Assembly: GCA_013390785.1 (NCBI GenBank) | Contig: JACASW010000005.1 | Location: 1 to 64,000, forward strand | Direction: 5' to 3' | DNA from: Marine Group I thaumarchaeote | GTDB lineage: Archaea > Thermoproteota > Nitrososphaeria > Nitrososphaerales > Nitrosopumilaceae | Length of the DNA: 64,000 nucleotides | Shown here: piece after piece, positions 35,133 through 44,801 of the stretch | How positions within the stretch are numbered: the stretch's first letter is position 1 | Layout: each line of letters opens with the position of its first letter | Program-made: the position numbers and the translations under genes | The notes under the pieces: model-generated | Told to the model about the DNA's origin: nothing | The model's database searches: none | What the model saw: only the letters and a program-made list of their open reading frames with translations

Positions 35133-36257
35133 ATGAATAAATATCTACTAGTTTTTCTGGTCATATCTTTTGTTTCCGTTTTCTTGTTTGGTACATATGT
35201 AGGAGTATACAAAATTTTTCCCTATGAATTTTTAGATTCAACAAAGGAGGTTTTATTGAAGCAAAAAACTATTGAAAGTAATCAATTCATCAATCAGGCT
35301 AATGTGGATTATTTAATTAAAATTGATAGCAAGGCAGACATAGACCAAAAAAGAGATTTCCTAACAGAATTTTTCTGGGATGTTAAAAGTTTACAACGCG
35401 TAAAAGATAAATCACAATTACCAGAAGTTGAATCTGATATATCTGATTCTAATTATAAGGATCTTCAAAACTTAAGCCGCATTGATAGATTAACTGTTGA
35501 AATAGAATATGGAGTGAGTTCGGTTTCTTATCTTTTCATACCGGAGCGATCTAATGAAAAATTGATTTTATATCATCAAGGACATGGGGGAGATTTTCTT
35601 TTGGGTATGGACACAATTCAATTCTTTCTTGATAGAAATTTCACAGTGGTTGCTATGGCTATGCCATTACTTGGCATGAACAATCAACCGATTGTAGAAA
35701 TAGATGGATTGGGTCAAATTAAACTAAATTCACATAATCAGCTTAGATTACTAGAAACAAAAAATTTCAATCCGATGAAATTATTTGTAGATCCAATTCA
35801 AATTAATTTAAATTTTCTAGACAAGGAATATAATTTTAAACAATATTCAATGATTGGGTTGTCAGGTGGTGGCTGGACTACTGTAATATATTCTGCCATT
35901 GATGAAAGAATTTCAAATAGTTTTTCTGTTGGTGGTTCAATGCCAATTTATTTGCGAATAGCTGAGAGAGATATGGGTGATTATGAACAAACAAACATTG
36001 ATCTATATCAAAATGTAAATTATTTGGAATTGTATGTTTTAAGTGCGTATGGTGATGATAGGAAGCATGTTCAAATTTTTAATAAAAATGATCCATGTTG
36101 TTACTCAGGCAATGGGTATGAGACTTATGAACTTGTTATAAAAGATAAGATGTTACAATTAGGAAAAGGTAATTTCCAAATTTTTGTTGACGATACACAT
36201 AATGAGCATAAAATTTCTGACACTGCAAGAGAATTTATACTTGAAACTATTAATTAA
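35133..36257 (+). CDS. Membrane-anchored extracytoplasmic alpha/beta hydrolase
   Basis: A 374-residue protein. A single N-terminal hydrophobic anchor (residues 4-28) with short positive head predicts the rest to be outside. The hydrolase domain has L-I-L-Y-H-Q-G-H-G-G (oxyanion region, about 144-153), the nucleophile elbow G-L-S-G-G-G with Ser245, and a late D-D-T-H-N-E-H that can supply the catalytic His. It resembles acetylxylan-esterase/dienelactone-type hydrolases. It may trim ester groups (acetyl or other acyl) from the exported glycan. It lies 56 bp after the DAO oxidase and 178 bp before the membrane GT genes. Confidence 0.75.
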   Translation: MNKYLLVFLVISFVSVFLFGTYVGVYKIFPYEFLDSTKEVLLKQKTIESNQFINQANVDYLIKIDSKADIDQKRDFLTEFFWDVKSLQRVKDKSQLPEVESDISDSNYKDLQNLSRIDRLTVEIEYGVSSVSYLFIPERSNEKLILYHQGHGGDFLLGMDTIQFFLDRNFTVVAMAMPLLGMNNQPIVEIDGLGQIKLNSHNQLRLLETKNFNPMKLFVDPIQINLNFLDKEYNFKQYSMIGLSGGGWTTVIYSAIDERISNSFSVGGSMPIYLRIAERDMGDYEQTNIDLYQNVNYLELYVLSAYGDDRKHVQIFNKNDPCCYSGNGYETYELVIKDKMLQLGKGNFQIFVDDTHNEHKISDTAREFILETIN

Positions 36258-36435
36258 TCAAAAAAAAATATTTTGCTAATATTTAGTTTTAGAAAATATT
36301 TAGTAAAAATTCTAGTTTTTAGTATCTTTTGTTAGTATATTTTATACATGAATTTTATAACCAAAACTAAGGAATGATAAAAAATGGAAATTATGATAAA
36401 ATTTCTGCTTCACCGTAACCAAAGAGAATAATTGA

Positions 36436-38034
36436 ATGAAAATGAATTTAATGCAAAAAAATCAAACATTTTTTTTAAAAAATAAACTATTAATTTCAGT
36501 ATTTGCCGTATGGGCAATCTCATTATCATTTAGAATGAATGTTTATGATCCTACAGTGCCTATTTTAATGGATTCCCTAAATTTTCTCTCTTATGCGATA
36601 GACATTCATGTATTGGGAGGTTTACCAGAAAGTTATACAGTTACAAAACCTGGTTGGTCCATTTTACTTGCTGGGTTATTTTCAATTTTTGATTTTTCTG
36701 AAACTAGTTCATACATGCAATTACAGCGAATTACATCGATTTTTATTTCAAGCCTTACAATATTTCCACTGTATTTTTTATGTAATGTATTTGTTGAGAA
36801 AAAATATAGTATTATTGGTGCTACACTATTTGCCTTTGCGCCAAGATTAATTGAAAATTCCATGTACGGAGCCACTGAACCATTATTCATACTATTTTTA
36901 ACATTGACAATACTTTTCTTCTTAAAAAATTCACAAAAAAGTATCTATTTATCATTCCTATTTGCGGGAATCTCTAGTATTATTCGTCCTGAAGGATTTT
37001 TTCTATTCTTAGCAATATCATTTTTGTTAATTTTCAAATTTAAACGTGAGAAATTTAAATTTCCAAAATACCTGTTTGCAGTGTTAATATTCATTGTTGT
37101 ATTCTTGCCATTTGTATTACACACTGAGCATGTAAATCCTGAAACGTCAATATTTTCTAGAATAATGGGTTCTTCAGCACAATATTTCCAAACGTCAGAT
37201 AAAGAAATTCATATGTCTGCTGATGATCGCTTGTTCACAACATCAAAAATATCTGTTATCACAGGTATTGAATACTTTGCAAAATATCTAGGTTGGGTAA
37301 TGATACCTATGTTTATAATCACAGCGCCTATAGGCTTTCTTTTATTCTTAAAAAATCGTACATACACAAGAATATCTATTGTTGTAATAGCGGCAATTAT
37401 TTCAATTCCTGCATTTTATGCTTACTCATTTCCACTTTCAGAAGCAAAGTACATGTTCTCTTTATTTCCCTCATTTGTTGTTTTTTCTATTCTGCCAATT
37501 AAATTATTTGTCGAAAGATTTCAAAGAAAGAATGTAATAATCATAATTATTTTAGCAGTCATAATTCTTTCTGGCATTGTATTTTATTACCACCAATTTG
37601 ATTCCAGTCATGATAGAGAAGCTATGTTAATTGCAAAACACATAGTTGACACTACAACCACTATAAACACATACCATCCAGAAAGCCTTTTTATCAAAAG
37701 CTTTGATTTGCCTCAGAATTGGTCAGATCTCATATATTTCCACAAAAACACTGAACGAACTGGTATCGAGGATATGCCACACAAAATTGTGAGAATAGAT
37801 CCGGATGAGTTTGAATCTACCGAATCTTTAATTTTAGAACACGACAAACAATTTTCGCATCTAATTGTAGATTCAATGGATAATAGGCCAGAATTTCTTA
37901 AAGATGTTTTCGAAAATGAGGATAAATATCCATATCTAATTAAAGAATGGGACTCAAAAAATGATGGATTTACATATCATGTAAAAATCTTCAAAATTGA
38001 TTATAGCCTATTTAATTTGGAGATTGAAAAGTGA
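36436..38034 (+). CDS. Polytopic GT-C glycosyltransferase (ArnT/PMT/AglB-like)
   Basis: A 532-residue protein with about 10-11 membrane helices over the first 380 residues and a soluble C-terminal domain of about 140 residues. The long first loop contains D-P-T-V-P-I-L-M-D-S (acidic residues where GT-C enzymes bind metal or donor) and K-P-G-W-S. Such proteins use polyprenyl-phosphate-linked sugars on the outer face of the membrane. It overlaps the next membrane gene by 4 bp (GTGA), so the two are likely to work together. A DPM1-like GT2 at 43721-44743 could make its polyprenyl-linked donor. Confidence 0.78.
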   Translation: MKMNLMQKNQTFFLKNKLLISVFAVWAISLSFRMNVYDPTVPILMDSLNFLSYAIDIHVLGGLPESYTVTKPGWSILLAGLFSIFDFSETSSYMQLQRITSIFISSLTIFPLYFLCNVFVEKKYSIIGATLFAFAPRLIENSMYGATEPLFILFLTLTILFFLKNSQKSIYLSFLFAGISSIIRPEGFFLFLAISFLLIFKFKREKFKFPKYLFAVLIFIVVFLPFVLHTEHVNPETSIFSRIMGSSAQYFQTSDKEIHMSADDRLFTTSKISVITGIEYFAKYLGWVMIPMFIITAPIGFLLFLKNRTYTRISIVVIAAIISIPAFYAYSFPLSEAKYMFSLFPSFVVFSILPIKLFVERFQRKNVIIIIILAVIILSGIVFYYHQFDSSHDREAMLIAKHIVDTTTTINTYHPESLFIKSFDLPQNWSDLIYFHKNTERTGIEDMPHKIVRIDPDEFESTESLILEHDKQFSHLIVDSMDNRPEFLKDVFENEDKYPYLIKEWDSKNDGFTYHVKIFKIDYSLFNLEIEK

Positions 38035-39860
38035 ACAAGCCAGAAATAAATCATGATTTGCAAAATTATGATGATTCAAAATCTTATATTTCAAAAAATA
38101 GAAAAAATGTAATAATTTTTCTAGCTACATCTTTGTTTTCAGTTCATACGCTTGCGTATATTCTGAAGTTTAAGCTAAACTTTCCATTTGGCGATGATAA
38201 TCATACCTATTCGTCTGCATATGAATATTTGTCAACCGGTTCCTGGGATGGTTTTTTTGGAATAACTGAAATCAGTGAATATTCATCACACTTAATCTAT
38301 TCTTTAAAATTACTTGCACTACCAAATTTAATCTATAATTCGTTTGACGTAGTAAATTTTTATTATTTACAATGGATAATAATGTCTTTAACATTATTGC
38401 TCTTATTTTTAATTCTTAAAAAAACTGATAAAAGACTTTATTGGGTTTTAATTCCAATCTCTGCGTTTATTTATTGCCCGATTTACAATACGGGATATTG
38501 GGTTTTCAGTTCAATAATGTGGTTGATGGTTACTCTCTGTATTGTTTTCACAATATATCTATTAAATAAAGAAAAAACTACTAACTCAATTTTTTTATCA
38601 TCTATATCAATAGCCATTTTTTCAACATTTTTTAATTTGATTGGGATAATAGCATGGCTTGCAGGATTCATTTGTTTGGCAAAAAGAGATAATGAAAGGA
38701 AAATTAGAAAAAAATATTTGACTGCATGGATTGCTGTCACTGTAATAATCGGATTTATTTTTGTCTTGTTAGTGACTTCCCTGAAAGTAATTCAGTTTGA
38801 TGAAGAAACATATCTACTAAAGTTTTTTTCAATTGAGGGAATAAGTTTTGTAACTACTTATCTTGCAACATCTTATAGATTTGGAACAGAAAATATTTTT
38901 TTCAGTAAGATTATTGGTGTTATAACTTTAATATTATCTGGGTATTTTTTTTATTATTTCATAAGAATCAAAAAGAACGTACAGGAATCATATCCTTGGC
39001 TGTTGTTTATTTTATTAGGTATAATTTCAGGTATTATAATTGCAATAGGCAGAATGGGATTAGAGGGGCATGACGGCAATGAATCATTTTACAAGGCTGT
39101 TTCACAATTTTCTCAGATAGGCATTCTTGTTTTAGTTTCCATGTTGATGTTAGAAATCAAGAAAAATCGAACAAAGAAATTTACTAATATTAAATTGTGT
39201 TTGTGTATTCTAATAATAATATCACAGATGGTTTTCTTGATTCCATCATACTATGCTAGCTGGGTTAAGGCTGAACACTATTATGATGTAAAAAATGTGT
39301 ACGTGGATTGTTATTCGTTAACGCATGGAACAGAGTGTTTAGACTGGACCGAATATCCACGGTTCGCTCTCCCATTTGAACGGAATGAAGTACATGCAGT
39401 TAATTTCTGGCTTGAAAATAAAATGAGTATTTTTGGTGATACAAATTTTAATCAACAAAATAGACATGATTTAAACAAGTTTAGAACTATTTTGGAAAAT
39501 AACCCTGATATTGAACTTGGTTTTGGTAAAATTGAAAGAATCAATGGACAATTGGTTTCAGAACAACCAATTGTTATTGAGGAAAGTTTTGTTAACATAG
39601 AAGGATGGATACTTGATGAAAACAAATCACCCGTTGACAGCATCTTCCTTATGATAGATAATAAGCCGCTGCTAAAATACGATGATTTTGTGTCTGTAGA
39701 AGATAAGAAACCAGGCTATGTTTCAGAAAAAAATTCTGGCTGGAATATGATTTTCTTATCTGGATATATTGAAAAAGGATGTCATGAGATCGGTATAATT
39801 GGTTTAAGTAGTGAGACATTAGTAAAGCTTCAAGAAAAAATTGAGATGTGTAGGATATGA
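38031..39860 (+). CDS. Large polytopic membrane protein with C-terminal beta-type domain, probable GT-C-type enzyme
   Basis: A 609-residue protein starting at GTG (38031) overlapping the upstream stop. Ten or more membrane helices span residues 25-390. The loop after the first helix has F-G-D-D-N-H, an acidic pair at the place where GT-C transferases keep catalytic/metal residues. The last 110 residues are a predicted beta-rich domain with an I-E-G-W-I-L-D-E segment, similar in style to accessory sandwich domains on polytopic surface-glycan enzymes. I do not recognise a named family. Likely role is transfer of a polyprenyl-linked sugar outside the cell, together with its upstream neighbour. 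Confidence 0.7.
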   Translation: MNKPEINHDLQNYDDSKSYISKNRKNVIIFLATSLFSVHTLAYILKFKLNFPFGDDNHTYSSAYEYLSTGSWDGFFGITEISEYSSHLIYSLKLLALPNLIYNSFDVVNFYYLQWIIMSLTLLLLFLILKKTDKRLYWVLIPISAFIYCPIYNTGYWVFSSIMWLMVTLCIVFTIYLLNKEKTTNSIFLSSISIAIFSTFFNLIGIIAWLAGFICLAKRDNERKIRKKYLTAWIAVTVIIGFIFVLLVTSLKVIQFDEETYLLKFFSIEGISFVTTYLATSYRFGTENIFFSKIIGVITLILSGYFFYYFIRIKKNVQESYPWLLFILLGIISGIIIAIGRMGLEGHDGNESFYKAVSQFSQIGILVLVSMLMLEIKKNRTKKFTNIKLCLCILIIISQMVFLIPSYYASWVKAEHYYDVKNVYVDCYSLTHGTECLDWTEYPRFALPFERNEVHAVNFWLENKMSIFGDTNFNQQNRHDLNKFRTILENNPDIELGFGKIERINGQLVSEQPIVIEESFVNIEGWILDENKSPVDSIFLMIDNKPLLKYDDFVSVEDKKPGYVSEKNSGWNMIFLSGYIEKGCHEIGIIGLSSETLVKLQEKIEMCRI

Positions 39861-39887
39861 ATAGTCTTAGATATTTTAAGACAATAA

Positions 39888-41273
39888 TTAATCAATTAAT
39901 AATCTCTTAGTTGCTCCAGATAAAAATAAACAATCAGGATCATATTTTGTTTTCATTTGAAGAATTTTCTTATAATTAGGATACATACGATGGAAATCAT
40001 CTTGTGAGAAATACGGATGTTTGGCCAGATATGTTTTCCCTTCATGTTTCAATATAATATCAGTTAGTTTTTTACAATATTCATCTCTTTGTTCTGTTGT
40101 AATAGCATTAAGAGAAAAATTCATTGTAATAGATAATCCATCATTCGCAAACGAGAGATGTGATGAATCAGATTTGTGTCTTTTAATTCCACAGATAAAT
40201 GGATAAAGCCTGAAATGCCTACTAAGTGATAAAAGTTCCATAAAAGCTTGCATTACAATATCCCTACTAAATATAGTCTGAATTTCAAAAAATCCAGATG
40301 GAGTAAATAACAAATTAAAATTAGGTTTGGCAGAATGAGGATATTGATATTTTGGGAATGGAATTATGCTTTGAACATTTGATGTAGATGTTCTACGATA
40401 TCTTATATCGCAAAGAATTCTATTTGTATTATTATTCCAGAGTAATTTACACAGAGACCAAAAACTTTTCGGTGTTAGCTGATATACCCTTGGTTTTTTT
40501 ACAAGAAATTCTTTGAATTTTTCATTAGAACAGTTTTGCTCGTTAACAAATCTACATGAATCAGATATGCCTTGACCCATATTTTCGCCTGATGCAAATG
40601 GATTAAGTAAAGCGTGAGCGTATTCAAGTCCATTTTCCTCAAGGGAATAAAAAAAATCAACTAGCTTCTCAAGATTAGGAATTCTTTGTATTTGATGTTG
40701 TACCATGTAAGAGGGAACCGGTTTTAATTTCAATGTAATTTCTGTAATTAGGCCTAAAAATCCCAAGCCTCCTACAATTGAATTAAATAATTCAGATCCA
40801 GTATCATTTTTTACTATTTTTGTTGTACCATCTGCTAACATTATTTTAAATGAAATAATATTTTGACTAAAATTTCCATTTTTCCATGAATCCTTTCCAT
40901 GTACATTGGTTGACAGCATTCCACCTATAGCATCATTAACAGAACCAGACAAACCAACCAAAATCCAATTCTGTGGCATGATTACATTTAACAAATCACC
41001 TATACGAACTCCAGGTTCAACTGTAATTTCACCATTCTCAGAATCAAATGATTTTATCGAATTGAGTTGTTTTGTATCAATTACTAATTGGTTATTGAAA
41101 AATACATCACTGTAACTATTTCCACCACCTTGTATCGCAATTTTAAATTTTTGCTGTTTTGCAAAATCAATACATTTTGTTAAATCACCCAGATTTTTGG
41201 GTGTCGCAACAAGTGTGTTTACAGATTTAAAAAGACCGAATCCAGTAACAATTTTTTGTTTAGGTTGTTCCAT
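39888..41273 (-). CDS. DprE1-like FAD-linked oxidase
   Basis: A 461-residue FAD-binding (PCMH-type) oxidase. I take the ATG at 41273, 8 bp after the upstream stop, in preference to a GTG at 41348 inside the neighbouring gene. G-G-G-N-S-Y-S-D binds the pyrophosphate, E-P-G-V-R-I-G-D-L-L follows, and G-G-M-L-S-T-N-V-H-G-K-D-S matches the FAD-binding His-Gly-Lys region of DprE1. DprE1 oxidises polyprenyl-phosphoryl-ribose at C2 as half of an epimerisation. The upstream genes include a DPM1-like polyprenyl-phosphate GT2, so a polyprenyl-linked sugar is a credible substrate here. Its reductase partner (DprE2-type) is not next to it. Confidence 0.85.
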   Translation of the reverse strand: MEQPKQKIVTGFGLFKSVNTLVATPKNLGDLTKCIDFAKQQKFKIAIQGGGNSYSDVFFNNQLVIDTKQLNSIKSFDSENGEITVEPGVRIGDLLNVIMPQNWILVGLSGSVNDAIGGMLSTNVHGKDSWKNGNFSQNIISFKIMLADGTTKIVKNDTGSELFNSIVGGLGFLGLITEITLKLKPVPSYMVQHQIQRIPNLEKLVDFFYSLEENGLEYAHALLNPFASGENMGQGISDSCRFVNEQNCSNEKFKEFLVKKPRVYQLTPKSFWSLCKLLWNNNTNRILCDIRYRRTSTSNVQSIIPFPKYQYPHSAKPNFNLLFTPSGFFEIQTIFSRDIVMQAFMELLSLSRHFRLYPFICGIKRHKSDSSHLSFANDGLSITMNFSLNAITTEQRDEYCKKLTDIILKHEGKTYLAKHPYFSQDDFHRMYPNYKKILQMKTKYDPDCLFLSGATKRLLID

Positions 41274-41281
41274 ATCTTGTT

Positions 41282-42721
41282 TTATAAACTTCCAAAATTG
41301 ACAAAATTTGAAAATTGCTTGGAAGCAAATTTTAACACAATTTGCCACAAACCCTCTTGTAGTGTTTTTTCTAGGCTATCAAAGAAATAATGAATTTCCT
41401 TTTCTTCTATAATTAATGATGGTTTAAAGAAAAGTGCAACCTCATCTGTATTTGAAAAAATGACTAAAATTTTATAATTTTTATACATCCAGTCAGATAT
41501 CGCAGCAGCAGCTAATTTTGGAACAAATTTTGGATCCTTAGTAATGCTTAATGGAACAAGTTTTAGAATTTTACTGATAACTAGATTATCTGTGTTAAAA
41601 AATATTCCATGCAAAGCACCTGAACCCCTGCATTCTTTTACTTCATTACTATATTTCTCTAAAAGTTGGTGACAGCGTTCTTTCACAATTTTTTCTATGT
41701 GGAAACTTTTTTTCTCATAGTTTTCCTCTTGCATAATGTTAATGGCTTCTATAGCAGTGATACATTCTTCACCAAGTCCATTGTATGTAGATGTATGAAG
41801 TAAGGCATCACGTGTATTTCCATATGCCTTTTTTAATATTGGTGCCCTGGCAACATAAGCAGATATTGATGCCTTTCCACCGCCTAACGATTTAGAAGTT
41901 GTAAGAATATCAGGTAAAACATTATGGCCCATGAAATTAAACATGGTGCCTGTTTTGTACCAACCTACGTAAATCTCATCAAAAATCAAAATAATACCAT
42001 TTTCATTACAAATTTTTTGTAATTCCTGTAAGAAATTTGTGTGACATTGACGTAATGTAAGAGTTTGAAATGGTTCAATGATTAATGCATAAACATTAGA
42101 TTCACCAGATTCATTTCTATGTTCATTAATTTTCTGCTTTACAGAATCAATATTGTCATATTCAAACGAATCAGTATTTGGAATTTCAGGATACCTGAAG
42201 TATACTTCTTTTGATGCAGTTATACTTGCAGAGCCCAATAATTTTCCATGAAATGAAATGTCTGAATGTAAGATCACTTTTCTCTTCCCATCATGATATT
42301 TGTAAGCAAGTTTCATCGATCCCTCAACAGCTTCTGCCCCGGAATTACAAAAAAAAGAATAGTCCAGATCTTTGGGTAGAAGTTGAGCAATGTTATGACT
42401 TAGAGCTGCAAGATATGGAGAAAAAATTGTTTTATGAACTTCCATTTTCTTTTTTTTCTGAAAATTTATTCGTGTCTCCAATATTCTAGGATGGTTATGA
42501 CCATGACTTAGAACGCCTATTCCACCAGTCACATCTAGAATTTTTTCATTATTCTTGGTATATATCCAAACTCCTTCGGAGTGATCTACATCCTCCCTAC
42601 CAGCTGCAAAAGCTCCAAAAAGTTGCTCGAGTGATGGATTGACATATTTTTTGTATAATTCTCTAACCTCTTTGTTAGTTAAATCATAACAATCATCAGA
42701 ACTGAATAATTTATCAACCAT
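41282..42721 (-). CDS. Class III PLP-dependent aminotransferase
   Basis: A 479-residue fold-type I enzyme of the ornithine/GSA-aminomutase class. D-V-T-G-G-I-G-V-L-S-H-G-H-N-H-P (about 63-78), C-N-S-G-A-E-A-V-E-G-S (about 124-134), F-D-E-I-Y-V-G-W (cofactor Asp) and T-S-K-S-L-G-G-G-K (Schiff-base Lys) are all present. It is unlike the DegT sugar aminotransferases. It may aminate an aldehyde or keto group on a sugar, make an amino donor, or act as an aminomutase. It sits in a four-gene minus-strand run with a DPM1-like GT2, an UPF0104 protein and the DprE1-like oxidase. Confidence 0.88.
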   Translation of the reverse strand: MVDKLFSSDDCYDLTNKEVRELYKKYVNPSLEQLFGAFAAGREDVDHSEGVWIYTKNNEKILDVTGGIGVLSHGHNHPRILETRINFQKKKKMEVHKTIFSPYLAALSHNIAQLLPKDLDYSFFCNSGAEAVEGSMKLAYKYHDGKRKVILHSDISFHGKLLGSASITASKEVYFRYPEIPNTDSFEYDNIDSVKQKINEHRNESGESNVYALIIEPFQTLTLRQCHTNFLQELQKICNENGIILIFDEIYVGWYKTGTMFNFMGHNVLPDILTTSKSLGGGKASISAYVARAPILKKAYGNTRDALLHTSTYNGLGEECITAIEAINIMQEENYEKKSFHIEKIVKERCHQLLEKYSNEVKECRGSGALHGIFFNTDNLVISKILKLVPLSITKDPKFVPKLAAAAISDWMYKNYKILVIFSNTDEVALFFKPSLIIEEKEIHYFFDSLEKTLQEGLWQIVLKFASKQFSNFVNFGSL

Positions 42722-42753
42722 GATGCCAAAAAACTAATTAATTTTTATTTAAA

Positions 42754-43713
42754 TTAATCTATTGATTTTTCACCTGATGGTAAGGATAATCCACCAGTGA
42801 TTTTAAGAACGGCTAAACCAACAAAAATACTATACCATCTTGTAATTATTCTAGCAAGAATGACTACAGTTAATGAAACAGTGATATCAATTCCACGCAA
42901 GCTTAAAAATCCAGCCAGACTACCTTCAAAAACGCCTATACCTAATGGTAAAAATGTTATTACGCCTAAAATTATCGATGCAGTATACATAGAAACTAAA
43001 GTCAATAACTCTATGCTATCTATTCCGAATGATAATAGTAACAAATGTATTGCAATACATTCTACAAACCAAAAAAATATAGAAAGTATTACACTATAAA
43101 ACAAAACTCTGCCTCTAGTTAAACTTTGTATGAGTTCAATTGATTCAGACATTGATTCTGTGTATTTTTTTAAAAATCTAATTTTTGAAAATTTGTTAAT
43201 AGTTTTCAAAAAATATTTTTTGTTGTTAATTAAATAAAATACTAGAAGCAAAACTATACTAAAAATTATAAATATGTACACAGTAAATTCAAAAAACCAT
43301 ATACTCGTAACAGATAATACCACTAAACCCAATGCATTATAAAATAATTCAGTGATAACTATTGGGCTAGTCTTAGAGCGAGGAATGTTAAATCTATTTT
43401 TTAATAATTGAGACTTTAGAAATTCTCCCACTTCACCCGGTATGAACGTTAATGAAAAACCTGAAATATATATGCCAAAACTACTTTTTGGCGGTATTGT
43501 GATGTTAGAATTTCTTAATAGTATCTGCCAACGAGCAAATAAAATAAACCAACCTAATGTAACAAGAGACAAAATAATAGGCAAATACTCAATTTTAAAA
43601 TTAATTAATTGATCAAAAACCAAATTGAGATCGGAAAAAGATAAGATGATTGAATAAAATCCAATGATAGCTATGCCTATAATCAGTATTTTTTTTAAAT
43701 TACTAGAAATCAT
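42754..43713 (-). CDS. UPF0104/LPG-synthase-TM-family membrane protein (AglD-like flippase candidate)
   Basis: A 319-residue polytopic protein with about 8 membrane helices. F-I-P-G-E-V-G-E-F-L-K-S (about 94-105) is the family's P-G-x-x-G-E motif, and G-V-F-E-G-S near 265 is the second conserved element. The family covers the membrane part of lysyl-PG synthases and the AglD C-terminal domain. It is often adjacent to polyprenyl-phosphate GT2 genes, as here (7 bp from the DPM1-like gene). A role in moving polyprenyl-linked sugar across the membrane is suspected but not established for the family. Confidence 0.82.
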   Translation of the reverse strand: MISSNLKKILIIGIAIIGFYSIILSFSDLNLVFDQLINFKIEYLPIILSLVTLGWFILFARWQILLRNSNITIPPKSSFGIYISGFSLTFIPGEVGEFLKSQLLKNRFNIPRSKTSPIVITELFYNALGLVVLSVTSIWFFEFTVYIFIIFSIVLLLVFYLINNKKYFLKTINKFSKIRFLKKYTESMSESIELIQSLTRGRVLFYSVILSIFFWFVECIAIHLLLLSFGIDSIELLTLVSMYTASIILGVITFLPLGIGVFEGSLAGFLSLRGIDITVSLTVVILARIITRWYSIFVGLAVLKITGGLSLPSGEKSID

Positions 43714-43720
43714 TTGAATT

Positions 43721-44743
43721 CTAATAACGAAGGATAAATTTTAAAAAAATTAACCCATATTTTATTCCTGAAATTTTTTCATCTGATCTAGTTTTCGACT
43801 GACCTAATCGCTTATTGAAAGTAAGTGGAACTTCTACAATCCTCAAATTTTTTTCTATAGATCTCATTGTTAAATAAAGAGGAAAGGCAGGTCCACCAAT
43901 TGCGTCACCTGTTTTGTGATCAATAAATTGGTCAGTCAGTTTTTCCAATGATTCTTTTTTAATTACTCTAAATAAACATCCAACATCTGTCAAATTGATT
44001 ATACCGAAATGATGTAGACTGAAATATTTGAATTGAATTAATTTAGCTAACCAATAATTTCCCCAAACATGCATTATACTATTTTGATTCCCTTTCTGTG
44101 TAAAAATTTGAACCTGTCTGGTACCTACAACCATATCGCAGTTTGATAAATAGGGAATCATTTTGTCAAGATCGTATGCATTATTTGTACCGTCTGCTTC
44201 GGCAGTGGCAATAATATTAGCGTCAGTTTTCAGTGCTTCTTTTAATCCAATAGCATAAGAATGAGCAAATCCTCTGTTTTTCTCTTGCCTAATTACTTTA
44301 GCGCCACATTTTTCCGCTAATAGTGCTGTATCATCCATACTTTTGTTATCAACAACAATTACTGATTCAACATCTCTATGTTTTATGAAATCTTTTACGG
44401 TCTTCTCAATAGAATCTTGCTCATTATAGGCAGCGATTGTAACGCAAAGTCTTGGAGAATTTATTGGATTGTATTTCAAAAAATGTTGTGCCGGATCAGT
44501 TTTGAAGTGTTTTCTTTGTAGCATGAAAACTATTAAAGATATTATCCATAGTATGTCAGCAAAGATGATCCATTTGAAATAAAGTGAATAATAGATATTC
44601 TCAAACAATCCACTCTCAGAACCGCTTAATACAATATCAATTCCCACAGTAGCCCATGAGTAAAGATTGAGCACAATCCATGTTATATTAGCCACAAAAA
44701 GTATTCCGAATGTTATAACAAGTAAAAAAAAGAATTTTTTCAT
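43721..44743 (-). CDS. DPM1-like membrane-anchored GT2 (polyprenyl-phosphate glycosyltransferase)
   Basis: A 340-residue GT2. Two N-terminal membrane helices (about 3-24 and 57-75) precede the catalytic domain: V-T-I-A-A-Y-N-E (about 101-108), V-V-D-N-K-S-M-D-D, N-R-G-F-A-H-S-Y-A-I-G and T-A-E-A-D-G-T (the D-x-D-type metal site). This is the DPM1/DPG-synthase layout that moves a sugar from a nucleotide to polyprenyl or dolichyl phosphate. It is the first gene of the four-gene minus-strand run, so it may produce the lipid-linked sugar processed by the DprE1-like enzyme. Its start is 58 bp from the divergent rfbF. Confidence 0.88.
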   Translation of the reverse strand: MKKFFFLLVITFGILFVANITWIVLNLYSWATVGIDIVLSGSESGLFENIYYSLYFKWIIFADILWIISLIVFMLQRKHFKTDPAQHFLKYNPINSPRLCVTIAAYNEQDSIEKTVKDFIKHRDVESVIVVDNKSMDDTALLAEKCGAKVIRQEKNRGFAHSYAIGLKEALKTDANIIATAEADGTNNAYDLDKMIPYLSNCDMVVGTRQVQIFTQKGNQNSIMHVWGNYWLAKLIQFKYFSLHHFGIINLTDVGCLFRVIKKESLEKLTDQFIDHKTGDAIGGPAFPLYLTMRSIEKNLRIVEVPLTFNKRLGQSKTRSDEKISGIKYGLIFLKFILRY

Positions 44744-44801
44744 TTATCAAGAAGTTCATGATGTAGTAATAAATAATTACTAAGCTTTATCGAATTTACT
44801 A

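Noticed and set aside
36258-36435. Possible small RNA or short gene in the 178 bp gap
   Set aside because: Only a 14-codon frame and AT-rich sequence were found; there is no convincing stem or motif.
41274-41348. Longer start for the DprE1-like oxidase
   Set aside because: It would use a GTG inside the neighbouring aminotransferase gene and add 25 residues without family likeness.
44782-44790. A-A-G-C-T-T-T-A-T box upstream of rfbF as a promoter
   Set aside because: It ends only about 12 bp from the ATG, too close for a TATA box serving that start; the resemblance to boxes near 4200 and 61095 may be chance in AT-rich DNA.
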